A DNA stretch of 64,000 nt from NCBI RefSeq assembly GCF_037975245.1, contig NC_092583.1, positions 16,202,264 through 16,266,263 of the forward strand, written 5' to 3'. This DNA is from Apostichopus japonicus. Its lineage: Eukaryota > Echinodermata > Holothuroidea > Aspidochirotida > Stichopodidae. Below the pieces are notes generated by a model that saw only the letters and a program-made list of their open reading frames with translations, was not told where the DNA came from and searched no databases. Made by a program: the position numbers and the translations under genes. Positions 1 through 13,100 of the stretch are shown in pieces. Numbering within the stretch: position 1 is the first letter of the stretch; the number at the start of each line of letters is the position of its first letter.

Positions 1-3000
1 TTTTTGGGCTGAAAGACAAGTGTTTTTTTTTGCACACTAAACTCATTTGCATACAATAGCAGAAAATGATGTTTACCAAAGAACACTCTCCAATCCATCG
101 GTAATCATCAAAGCAACCATGAAGGTCACTTTATTTGGCAAACCCAAACTCTGTGAAAATGAAAGGGAGAAAAAAAGTAGATCAATACTGTCTGGGACGG
201 GAAGAGGTGTGATACCTCTTTGTATTTTATTGATGGAAATTGAAAGATGAAGAAAACAATGGTCTTTTAAATTGAAAGAGAAAGAATAGGTCATTGTCAC
301 GGTCTTCATCCCCATCATCATCATCACCATCGGTAAACTTGTAAAGGATTGTTCAAATTTAGGGCAAAGCACTTTAGGAAGAAAAATATTGCTTGCTTTT
401 GTTAAGTGGGCTTATTAGTAAACATACTTGGCTCTCTGTCAGTTCAAAGGGATTATTAGATTGGCCAAACAAAGGACAATTATTGAGATTGGCTTTAACC
501 TCAGAGGGGTCAAACTCTGGTGGTGTAAGTACATTCAACTGGGCACAGTTTATAATTATCTTAAGTTTTCACGATAATCCTGGCTCAACAGAAATAGCAC
601 AGGACAATGTAAGCAACGTAAGGTCAGATTGGCTCTTGGACGACCTCAGATTTATTTGTGGTTGGTTATTACTACATAGAAAATAATTTTGGACAGAGAG
701 CTGCAATGCTCTTTTTGGGGGCCAGGGGAGTAGTTTATTAAATGTTTTACATAAAATATACAAAGAAGCTGAATGGATTCTGACATCCCTACACTTCTGT
801 GATCCATTCATGTGAGAGAGATACACATTAAAAGAACACTCATATACACATTAGAGAATTATACACATTCAATGAACATTCACATACATGTTAGAGATAT
901 ACACGTTCAAACAACACTCACATTCATGTTAGAGATATACATTCAAACAACACTCACATACATGTTAGATATATACACATTCAAACAACACTCACATACA
1001 CCTTAGAGATATACACATTCAAACAACACTCACACACATGTTAGAGATATACACATTCAAACAACACTCACACACATGTTAGAGATATGCACATTAAATG
1101 AACATTCACATACATGTTAGAGACATACACATTCAATGAACATTCACATACACCTTAAAGATATACACATTCAAACAAAACTCACATAAATGTTAGAGAT
1201 ATACACATTCAAACAACACTCACATACATGTTAGAGACATACACATTCAATGAACATTCACACACAGGTTAGAGATATACACATTCAATGAACATTCACA
1301 TACACCTTAGAGATATACACATTCAATGAACATTCACATACAGGTTAGAGATATACACATTCAAACAACAGATCCATACATGTTAGAGATATACACATTC
1401 AAAGAACAGATCCATACATGTTACAGATATACACATTCAATGAACATTTGCACCTTAGAGATATACACATTCAAACAACACTCAATATTGATACACTTAA
1501 CTGTAACTTGTATTATGTACAGTAAACACATAACAAAGATACAGGCTCAATAATCTGTGGCGGGCTATCATAATGTAATTCCAGCTAACTCTTTTGTTTT
1601 ATATCAGTCCCTCTCTGGTATTGATCCACCTCGCTATTGATTTTATGATGCTGTTCCAGGATTGGGTGAATTGAGGTATTATTTTAATGGTTGAAGTGAC
1701 AAAAAGGTATACAATTCCTGGCAACAGAGGTCAGAGTCCCCCTGAGATATGGTAGTAGAATATATTTAGAGTAGAAATCAATTTGAGAATCGCTGTAGAA
1801 ATACTTTGGAAATACTTATTCTCATCTCAGGAGTATTAAACAACAACCTAAATTTGAGCAGAAACCAAACAAGTAAGGTTGTCAGTCAGAAGAGTTAAAA
1901 AAAAAGGGAAAGTGGAACCACTCGTAAAAACGAGTAAAAGGTAAAAGAAAATGGTGTAGTTTGGAACAGGAACGGAATTGATGAAATTCCGGATCGACTG
2001 AAATGTGGAGCAATGGAATACGAGAAGGTCGAAGAAGATAGCTATTTGTTGATGAAGGGTCTCCTGTTGTCATGGATACAAGGATAGCGATATGCAAATA
2101 AAGTCACATTCGAAATATATACACAACAAACGAAATGAAAAACAGAGCAGAGAAAAGTTTGCGTTTTTTTTTTGTCGATGATAAGGAAATAGGTGAACAT
2201 TGTTTTCAGATGTTTGCTGCAAGAAAGAAATCTTCAATAGTCTTTCACTTTATCGTAGAAGATTAGCCTGAATTTGACCATAAAATGTCATTTTATATCC
2301 AATATCATTCCAAGGTTTGAATGATTATTAATCTGCAAGATAAATAACTGAAATATTGAATGTTAGTAGTTGCCACATGACACAAATTTATATCAAATTT
2401 GTGTTAAATTGTCTTATTTAACCTTCCTCAATTACTGGCAATAATCTCGAGGTTCAGGGCATCCAGGATAGTTACATTTGATCAAATTTAACTATTTTGA
2501 ACCATTTCTAGTGTGGTCAAAATTCTGAGGACAAGACTGATGATGACCTTTAAAAATAGCAATGAATCAATTGTAATTTCATTACATTTAAAATTTATTT
2601 AGTTGTGATTTAAAGATCCTGAGATTCCTTGATTATTATATTTCTATTTCTCAATAAAAACATTACCAGTAAGATCTTTTTCAAGCATATTGCATAGTGA
2701 ATTAATTGGAAAGAAAAGGACAATTTTTGGAGGGAGCTATGTATGTGTGTGTATGTAAGTATGTATATGTATGTATGTTCGTGCATCAGTGTGTACAATT
2801 ATTTATCAGCTAATCGATGCTATATAAAGACTGTACTTAATGCCTCTTGAACCCAGCAGATTGCATACAAATTTCACCACAGGCTCCAGAAATACTCTCT
2901 TCATCGTCACTTTACACGTTGAAAATAGAAAGTGCAATAAAATAGTTTTCGATTGCTTATTGCTGTATTGTTTAGGTTGTAATTATGGACTTTAAACAAA

Positions 3001-4027
3001 CTAAATATCATCTCCACGGTTATTAACTTCTTTAGCAAACGGCAGCTTGACTCCTGTAGGGTAATATAAGCCTGGTATTTATTGGTTTGTCCGTGGAGCC
3101 AGACCATTGTGGCACCAGCAGGCAAGAGTATCGACTGGAGACATTGGGGGTTCTCATAGTCGGTTGCTTCTAGTCAGCTTGTCTAGAGCTGTGTCGTTAG
3201 GTGCCTGATAAAAATCTTGAGTATCCATAAAAGTTGTTTATAGGTTCATAAATTAATGACTGGCCTTTAATGACCTTCTGACAACAAACACAATATCAGA
3301 ATGCCACAGCACTTGGGTTTAAATGCTTATTATGCTGTAACAAGTTTAATGGATGGTTTACAGACTAAACAAACAAGGTCCCATAGTCACCCCAGTTTTC
3401 TGTTTCTTTAGATTAAATATACAGAAGAAAAAAAAACAATTTTTCCCCCCCCCCATCCTTTTCTCTTATTCTTTGAATTGGGTGAACTTAGGTAAGAGTT
3501 GAATGTCCAGAGTAGTTTGTGGGTTGCGATAGATTTATGGCCTGGAAAGAATTTTCAGATCAATCAGAAATAAAGCTGTTTGAATATTTATTTGTATTGT
3601 CAACAGTGGTTTGGTCTTTCCAAGAAATGGTGAGGGCAATGAACTATGTATGGCTGTAGATGATGGTAGAAGTATTCTTCAAGGTCGCACACACAGCCTT
3701 GCATTTGTTTGCGGCTTGAGTTGTTTCATCGTAGGGTAAATTAAGAAGGATTCTATTTATCTTATACTTTTTAGAATTAGGTAAAGCCGTTGTGAATGAT
3801 GGCATCATGGTGTTTTTTGTTTGTTTTTTATATGCAGCAAACTATATGCATGTATTTTTTCAGGGAGGTTTATGTAGAATTTAAACATTCTTATTTAGCA
3901 AGTGATTATTTTGGTTGCCCCTTATTTCCAAGCTCTATGTATTTTATATTTCAGTATTTTGTTCATTCTGGGCAAACAATGAATATTCATATTTGACCTT
4001 TGCTATTTTTATTTTCTCTTTTGAAAG
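1..4027 (+). other. DLK intron, 5' part (no coding signal apart from the minisatellite)
   Basis: This AT-rich stretch precedes the first recognised DLK exon. I searched for the missing kinase subdomains (the region before VDSSAII) on the + strand and found none, so the upstream exon lies before base 1. It holds a 38-bp minisatellite, a TATG-rich microsatellite near 2740-2790 and a poly-C run near 3445. Short ORFs here look random. Confidence 0.6.
822..1490. repeat. 38-bp minisatellite, about 17 degenerate copies
   Basis: The unit is 38 bp, built from ACACATTCAAACAACACTC followed by ACATACATGTTAGAGATAT. Variants swap CAAACAACA for AATGAACAT and ATGTTAG for ACCTTAG. Small ORFs across it are by-products. 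It lies in a DLK intron. Confidence 0.9.
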
Positions 4028-4134
4028 GATGTGGATTCTTCGGCCATTATTTGGGGAGTTGGCAGTAACAGCCTTCAGTTACCCATCCCATCAACTTGTC
4101 CAGAAGGATTTAAGATCCTAATGATACAGTGCTG
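4028..4134 (+). CDS. MAP3K13: DLK exon: kinase C-lobe (subdomain X)
   Basis: Acceptor AG is at 4026-4027 and donor GT at 4135-4136. The exon opens with GAT (D) and ends in a split TG|G tryptophan codon (phase 2). It encodes [19 protein letters not shown] followed by [15 protein letters not shown], the segment after the kinase APE helix that selects MAP3K12/13 over other MAP3Ks. Confidence 0.92.
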
Positions 4135-7100
4135 GTAAGAGCAATATCACTGTCTTCTTGTCAGTTTTAATGCACTCCCCTCCCTTTCCATTCCTTCCCT
4201 CTACCCTCCCTCTACCCTCCCCTCTTACCTCCCTCTACCCTCCCCTCTCCCCACTGCTCCCCAGATTGAGACCATTGGATTGGATACCATTAATCAGAGC
4301 AAGCCAGTAATACACATCTCGACCCAGGACTGAGGTTAAGGAACTTTGTCTGGTAGTAGCAACAGTTGATATGTGAGAACACTGCTATGTTTAAAAGAAT
4401 AAACTGAACTGACTAGGAAATTTTAAACAAATTTTTAAAGAGCAAAGATGGCTCAGTTGTTATATCTCAAGATTGGTCTAAACAAATAGCTTTGATTGTG
4501 GGCATATTTAATGAAACATTCTGAAAGTATAACATTGGTAGCATAGAGAAATTTATATCCTCAGTTCAACAACTTTAACACTAAGCCCTACTTTACCCAT
4601 TTCATCAGACCTGTTTCATTTGCATGGATACACAAAACTTGAATAACAATATTAATCGTCCCTGCCTACCTCATATCTTCCTCTCTCTCTCTCTGGTAGC
4701 CTTCAGTCATATCACAACATTTATATATATATATTTTTTTTCTGTAAATAAAGAGCATAAATATGGGTGTAAAGAATTAAAGATCAAGTTACTGTTTTCA
4801 AATGGTGACCTTTACTGGTGGAAAAGAGTTTTCAACATTCAGGGCAATGAGTTTGGTTAGATAGGCAATGGTGTGTCTCTGTATAAAGTATTCTTAGGAA
4901 ATCAGACAACCGTTTTTCCTTAAGGACAGCCCTAGTTCCTAAAAAGACAGTATCCTTTACAACAGAACTTCTCCCCCATATTTGTGCCATTTCCTTCCCT
5001 CTTCCTTGACATTTGCAGGTTAAAAATAGATTTAATTTAGCCCGATTCATCAAGGATTGCGTAAACTACCCTGTCGCAGATCTCGGCCTGTCAGGCCAGC
5101 TAGGATACGAGATCGTCTTTTTATCTGGTAGCATAAACATCGACTGCCACGAAGGACGCAAGAACAGATTAAAAGGCTCTTTTTCACCAGAGCTTGGTTT
5201 TTGCTTTTTTGGCTAAGAGCGTAATAGATCGCTAAACCAGAGGGCATGTTTTTCGGCCGCCAGGGATTTCACTTTTTCCTATCTTTTCACCGTTATTGAT
5301 ACAACAACCTCTTTTACCCAACAGGGCTGCCAAAACTAAGAACAGACCCAACTTCAGACAGATCATGATGCATCTAGACATAGCAGCTGCCGATTTTCTC
5401 TCCACCCCACAAGAGGCCTACTTTGACAAACAGGTAAAGAAAATTCATGTGACATTAAGCCAATATTTAGCAGAAAGCTGCTTCACTTTTGCCAGTGCTC
5501 CCTCCCCCCACTCACGTTTTGAAGGAGAGAAGGGCAAAAAATTCACTCTGAAGAGATCATCCATTATTATGGCTTGTAAGAGTTTGAAGTTTAAAACAAA
5601 GAATGGGAATGGTCAGTTGATAAAACGTGCTGACAAGAGGTAGGGCATGTTGTGTGGATACTTTATCATGTACAAGATATTAATACAAGACAACAACAAT
5701 GCAGACGAAACAAGTCATAGGATGTAATAAGACATGCAGGGTCTCTTATGTCAAAAATGCTTCATTTCTGTCTGTATTATTTGACATTTTAAAACACGCT
5801 TTGACTCATGCTTTAGGAATTTATACATCTAACAGATTTAATAACAAACTTACTGTGTTAGCTCCTTCATATTTACACACCTGTAATAATCACAAGGTAG
5901 TTGACTATAAAAATAACTGGGTATTTTTTTTTCCCTTGTAGGAAACACCTGCAAATAATACATTCCATCATGCATGAGTCATACACAGAATATTTTTTTA
6001 TCTACCCTGGTAAAAACTTTGGACTTTTCGCTGCTTTGGGGAGAGTTACTCTCCTGTTTCTTTTGTTGTCTTGCTCTTTGTTGACATTTATTACTTTAAA
6101 GAGGTGTAAGTGGGGTGCAAACAAGTTATTAAAGTTATACAATTGGATTGACGTCCATCAGCCTGTCACGGTATGAATTCTTGGTTGATCATGATCGGTC
6201 TTATTTTAATTCCTCAAAATGTGCTAGAAAGTCAGTAATTTTCACTTTTCAATTAAATGATTAAAATAGTAAAGAAACCAGCTTCTGTGGGGAGTCATGT
6301 CAAACTAGGACAACAGCAGTAAGAGACAAACATTGCATATATTCATATATGTTCATGTGATGCAATAGTGCATATGTTACTTAATTTGATGTAAAAGGAT
6401 TAACATTAAACAGTAAAAGAAAACTGCATCCAGCTACTCTTGGAACCATTTCAAACGAGAACTAAAGCAGTAAGAGGCAAATACTGATAGTTCAACATTT
6501 CAGAATTAAAATATCATATTTATCAACAACAAGAAAAAATAATAGAAAAGAAAATTATACACATTTTATGATAAACAACCTTGAACAACTGTACTTTAAT
6601 ATTGCTTTATGTGATCATTTGTTTTAAGTTAATTTGATTTGATTTTAGTAGTAATGCTAGATGGAAATGGGAAAAAATATGGAGAAAATAGGCTGTGATA
6701 CCCATAACCTGAAATTTAAATATTTCATTAACCATTTTGGTGAAGATTGTGGAGATTGTGTCAATGTCTATTGTGTACTAGCTGTCACAATAATAACTTT
6801 AGCCTTGATTCCCGTCAGTTTTTGGCGTATCAGAATAAATACAGTGAGTCATTTCTAGAATCGGCGAACAATAAGCACAGACCCAGTCATGTATAATGCT
6901 GAGAATTTGAGAAGTAAATATCAGTGACAGGCTGTGGGGTTAGACAGGCAGTTATTGCACATCAAAAACTACAAAATATGCAAATTATAGAAACATAAAG
7001 ACAGTTGGTTAGTTTGGGTAGGGATGTGTTGAGTAAAACCTGTACCGGGGGGTGGGGGGGGGGGGGTGACTTGCACTGCATGTAAGGATAGGGAGTTTGA

Positions 7101-10100
7101 AGTATGTTATGGGAACTGGCCCACCCAAGTTCTGCTCTCTTACTGACCCCCCCCCCCCCCACCATCTTTAGCAGCAGTGATGCTAATGGCCATTGTTGTT
7201 TTTAGTGTTTCATTTGTTCGAAAGCTACAAAAGTAGCTTGTTAATTCAGGTAACCAGATAGTAGTACCTCCTTCATGTTACATTTAAACGAAACATCAAT
7301 TTTGAAGGTATCACTCATGAAAGTTTGCTTTTAAATACTACGTTAGTGGTACTCTCATTTCATGTCAAAATGGTGATACATACATACACACGTACATACA
7401 CATATTCATACACAGGATAATATCCATATGGTATTATCATTTGGTAGAAACCAAGAATCTCTCTGCAAAAGAATGTAATAAATAAAGGATGTGATTTCAC
7501 TGAGAAATTTATCACTTTTACAGACAATTTTGAGGAATTTGAGGCTCTTCTTGATTTATAAAGTATTCACTTTGTCTCTGTAATGCCAGTTCACATGGTT
7601 AGCATTACCATCATCTCTAGTATTTATTAGAGAGTAAAGATATATTTAATTACCCATGAGGGTGGGACTCCAGAGACATTTTATATGAAATGTGACTTAT
7701 TGGCAGCAATAATGTAGAATCAGTCAACACACTGGCAGATTGAGTCAAATTACAGTTACTATTAAAGGAATATAGGCATAGATTTCATCTGGGGATAACC
7801 CTCTACTTAAAGAGCTTGGTATAAAGAAGGAAATGGACCATGATGTGTACAGTAAGTGAATGTTTTATGTCGTAACACCTCCCCCTCTGCTCATTCACCC
7901 AGTTCCCATCTCCCCCCCCCCCCTCCCGATCCAACAGAAAAGCAGAGGTGCATGATCAATAATTTCTGGATTTAGGTGCCATCTGAAGAAAGCCAAAACA
8001 GTTTTGATTTGTATTCTGATGAATTAGCTGTAATATATTCAGATGTTCCTCCCCCCCCCCCACCACCACCATCCGACCCCTCACTGTCCACCGTCTCGAC
8101 AATTCAACTGTTTGATATTGTTTGATACTTCCTTCACGACACTTAAGTAACTTATGGTTTAAGAAAGTATGTACCACTTGTGTCTATAAAGATATATATA
8201 TCATGGTTTAAGTAGGCATATTAAGGATTCAAAGAGTTCAACAGATTTTATCCCTCCCTTCCCTGTCTGCTGTATGTAACCACTCCATTGTACCCTAGCC
8301 TAAAAACTAGTAACATTCAGGAAGTTTTGGGAGACCAGCTCTTATTTAGGTCATAGTTCCTTATTCTTGAAAGGATTTGTTGGCTCCCAAAAGGACTTGT
8401 ACTTCCCAGTTCAATTCAAGTTTACTTGTTGTTTCACAACTAAAAGGTAGAAATACAATGAACATAACATATATAACAATGTGTATAAATCTGGTGATAT
8501 AGGAACTCTTCTATAAATCCTAAGAGAGGTTTAACAATGTAGAACAATCCCAACCAGAAAGAAACATAAGTTCATTCCTCATCTGATTTCATGAAGGATT
8601 TTTTTATAAGGGAGGGGGGGGGTTCCTGTTTTGCTATATGTTCCTTTAAAAAATTAATGTTTGCACATGGACTACCCTGCCGCAGATCTGTAAGAGGAAA
8701 TAGAGAGAGTATCTGACAATTTGTAGATACAACAGATGATGGATGAGGCTGTTAGGAAGGATTGGTTTACAAACTTTGGCATTTAGTGTAGTAATGTGTG
8801 TTGTATCACAAACACTGGTTTGTTAATACATCAGACTATATATAAATATATGCTGAGCTCTCTCTCATTTGTAAATTTGTCTCATTCAAACTACTTTCCT
8901 GTTTGTCATTGTCGCAGTGTAAACAACTGTGTTGTAATTTATAGTTTCTTGGTACTATTGCCACAGACCTGGAAAGAATTAATACTTCCAAGACCAAAAA
9001 AAAAGAAATAGTGGGGGGGGGGTGTTGGGAGAGGGAAAGAATTATGGGGAAAAGATAGACGAAGATATTCAAGGGTAGTAATCTATTCTTAGTCTTAATT
9101 TTTTTAAATGTTCGAAATGTACACACACAAAAAAAGCATCATATGTATTATTTTTCATTGTAGTTTAGTGACACAATATAAAGCAGATTACACAGTGTTA
9201 CAGGAAGAGGAGGAATAACTTTCCTTTTTTCAAATGTGAATGCTATTGGATATCTACTATTTGGATACAATTTGGTTTAAAGATTTCTTTAATGATTGTT
9301 TGACTGAAATCGAAAGCCGTCCTTTTTATAAAACTAAAATTTGCAACTTTTCTGTAACTTAGATTCTTTGTTGCCATCTATATTCCGCCATGAAGAAACA
9401 GCGGCAAAGCTGATCTTCCCTACGACGAGCTGTTGTACTTTTTACCTGCCGATAATTTATAGTTGTTTAAAACTCATAGTCTAAAAAGGAAGGGGGAAAA
9501 TGCCTTAGGAGATAACTTTCAAGGTGCTTGGTTCCCGAAAATAGGATAATTTACAACAAGTTATAGCGGTATTCTTTCCCGTGATTTATCTTCGTCCATC
9601 AAGAACACCTAATATAAAAGTATTTTAATGTTCTTGAGATCTTACATCTCTCATCACAAAGTATTTCATTTTTGAAAATGGTACACCCCAAAAAAAGTTA
9701 TCACCTCACTGTAGAGAAATGATGCTAAATGTGGAAAGTGTCTGATTTCTAATACCTTAGCAGCCGCCATCTTTTAGCGCTTGAAAATTGGTGCCTGGAT
9801 ATCGGGGGAACATCCAAGAGATAGTTGTAAAAAGGATCTTTGTTACATCTAAATGCTACAAGGAATTAACTAAATTTTGCTATAACTTTTATCGGAGGTA
9901 CAACATTTCAGTTGAATTGAATTAATACTCATTGCTTGTGAAGCTTAAGATGTTATTCATTTTCTCTCCTTGGTACTGTTGATAGGGACAGACATATTTG
10001 TCTTAAAATAAATCATCCATGTTTACGGAAAAAAAAACAGAGATACTTAAAAGTTTCAACTTGTTTGATGTGGATTTGTTCATTACATCAACAAAATGTA

Positions 10101-13100
10101 AACCTGAATGGATTAAGATGTAAACAGTCAGGAGAGGGGGGCAGGAGGGGAGGAGGGAGGGGGCAGGAGGGGGGCAGGAGGAGATAAGGCATCTCAATTG
10201 TCTCTTTGAAAAGTTGTCTTCTTTTTTTTTAGCAGAATTTTCCAATTTTCTAAAATTTTGCTTTATTGTCCCCAGTTTAAACAGAAAATATAAATCAAGA
10301 GTTCATTTGTTTAAGTTGTTGAGTTAGTAAAACTATCATTATTTCCAAAGTTCTGTTTTTAGTCTTTGAAGCTTCCAGAGCTCAATCTCTAGTAAACTCT
10401 CTTATCTCTCTCATTTAAAAGATTTGAATTTTGTAAAGCCAAAGCTCTCCCAGTGGAATCCTTTTTTCCCTGCTCCTGTTCGATGGTCTGGCCCCTACAA
10501 ATATTTACATGAACGAAGCCGTTGTTAAGTGTACCGTAAACGTAACGGACGCACGAGTCAGTGTTTAGAGTTTCATTTTTCAAAGCGTTAGCAGAGCCTC
10601 GGACATCCATCACGGTTACAGAAAGTCCGTCGCCATTTACTGATGCAGTGATGGAGACTCTGTGACCACTGGGAAAATTGATATTGCTTAAAGCTTAAAA
10701 GGAATTGGGAGTTATGATTGTTATGTTGAGAGGAATTGGAAGCTCATCAACAGGAAAGCCGACTCCATCCTCCAATCGATCTTCAAACTGATCATTATCG
10801 ATCATTAAGTCATGTTTTCATCTATTTCGAATTTGTGGCTTTTCTGTAGAGTGTCTGCCAATAGCTCCAAACTATTTTGTCTTACTTTATTTCAAAATGC
10901 ATCGTCCTATCGTTGCCTCTTATATCAACTTTGAATAATGACTAGTCAAGTAACAAGGATCTGCTTCTAGCTCTGTTCTGGATAGAGATTTGGATGAACG
11001 AAAATGAGATTTGATCGTTGTTCCAATTAGTACTATCTATCACTTTTCAAGTTTGTCTTATAACAAAATATGCCAGGATGCATCAATTTTAGATGATTTT
11101 GTGATGTCTCCTTTTTCATTAAAGAATTAAAGAATGTTACTAAAACCATGATTTGATTGCAAACAGTCAGGTGACTTTTTTTTTTTTTCTTTCCATTATC
11201 TCTCTGACACTTTGTCCCCAATTATCAGAATATTTTTAATTTTTTTGTACTAACAGTATAAAGTGAAAGCAAAATGAATGAATAAATTAATTTATAGTTA
11301 ATTGTTTCTCTCTTACCTCCCAGGTCGACTGGAGAGAAGAAATCAAAGCTGAATTTGAAAAGATCAAATCCCAGGGATCTCATATCCATCACATTGATGA
11401 AGAACTGATAAGACGAAGAGAAGATGAACTTAGGTAAGAAACATGATCCCAGAACGATGAACAAATATAGGCCAATTGATGAAAGACACCAGTCACTTTA
11501 TTCTATTATTTAGGGGAGAGAAGATGGAATAGAGCAAATTTAGGAACAATCCTGGAAAAATGTAGTGTCTGAAAAAGTGAGGAATATTGAAAGTATTAGA
11601 GATTTTTAGAGGCAAAGTATACTCAAGTGTAGACAAGTTTGGCAAAATGCTTTGGTTGGTCACAAATTTGTTGAAGCGGAGAGAGGGTACAAAACTATAT
11701 CGTTTTCTTTCTATGATTCGTTGAATTAAACGCTAAAAACACTCATATTTTAGATCACATTATTTTACAATGGTTGGCAGTTTGTTTGGCCCAAATGCCT
11801 CTCTCTACCTCTCTCCCACTCTCCCAAAAAGAGCAAGGCAAAAATATTGAAAAATACTCCCCAAGCTCAAGAAGCCGCTCTTTTCAGAAAGCCAAAAATC
11901 TCATCATTTCTATTTTTTATGTGACTGCCATTTGTTTCGACTTCACAGTCATGCTCAGGATATACGAGAACACTATGAGAAGAAATTACAGCGAGCGAAC
12001 GACCTTTACCTCGAACTAACCTCTTGTTTACTACAACTTGAGCAGAGGGAGAAAGATATCACAAAGTAAGTGACATTGTAGCACTTTTACAACATCAATT
12101 TGATGATTAAGTTAGATGTAGCTGAAGGATGACAAACATGTTTTCACCTCTGATGCGGTGGAGGTACATGTCCGCTTCAGGGAGGATTAACTTTTTCTTC
12201 TTCTAGTCTGTTGGTCTGTTTCCTTTTTGAGTGTAATGTTGCAGATATTTACATATGCTGGTATCAGTGTCTTCCATTACATTGTGCTACTGTTTAAATT
12301 TAAGTTGCATTCCTGAAGAACTCTTGCCAGGACCTTGTAGCAGAATGACAAGGAAGAATGTTTCTAAAATGTTCACATTCCAAACACAGAATATGTTCTA
12401 AAATGTTGAAATACTTCCAGTCTTTGTTTTAAACCAGTCATCAGCCATTTTCAGCTTTCTGTCTAACTTTCCACAATAATTGCCGCACACGCCTGAAAAT
12501 GATAAACTTAGAGGTGGTTGATGACCGTGTAAAATAATCATGTTAATATATGACTGAATATTGCTCAGTATCTTTCATACATAACTGTTGGAAGATGACA
12601 GGAGTCTGGTTACAATATTTTGATCTGTAAGCAGATGTACTTGAAGGAAACTATTCATGTTCTTCCTGTATTATGGTTCTTCCAGACGAGAACAAGCGCT
12701 GAATGTGGCAAGTCGTGGCAAGAAGCTGCCAAAGCCGATCATTCAGAAAAGAACTGTGGAGAAATTTATGAAAAAATATGGAGTGCAACACCAAACTTCA
12801 ACCCTTGGACGGTTAGTATTAACTAGGAAAGCAAATCCCAAAATGCAAAAAAATGAAATTAATATCTGTAAATATTTCTGATTGAAAGTGACAGCAGTTA
12901 TACTGCTAGGTGGATGGCAAGGAAATGTTTCAGGAAGATAAATGGTGGTGAGGAGAGGGGGTAAGGGTGAGGTAAAGAAAGAGAAAGAGAGAGGAAATGG
13001 AGAAAGGTGAGGCATTTCAGGCAGGATGAAATGTATAACACTCTCTAGACAAAACAGAAGATAAAACTATAAAAGATCAGAAACAAAAGATATTCAAATG

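Larger units (their letters stand above)
5434..11323 (+). other. 5.9-kb DLK intron
   Basis: No exon of the host gene is needed here, because the flanking phases (0 to 0) and the protein continuity both fit. It contains poly-G/poly-C runs (near 7050, 7147, 7910, 8050, 8612, 9012), a G-rich block at 10134-10182 and one coding-like stretch on the minus strand (10389-10690). Confidence 0.6.

Noticed and set aside
812-1553. Small ORFs with MNIHIQVRDIHIQ-like repeats
   Set aside because: Translations of the 38-bp minisatellite, interrupted in each frame.
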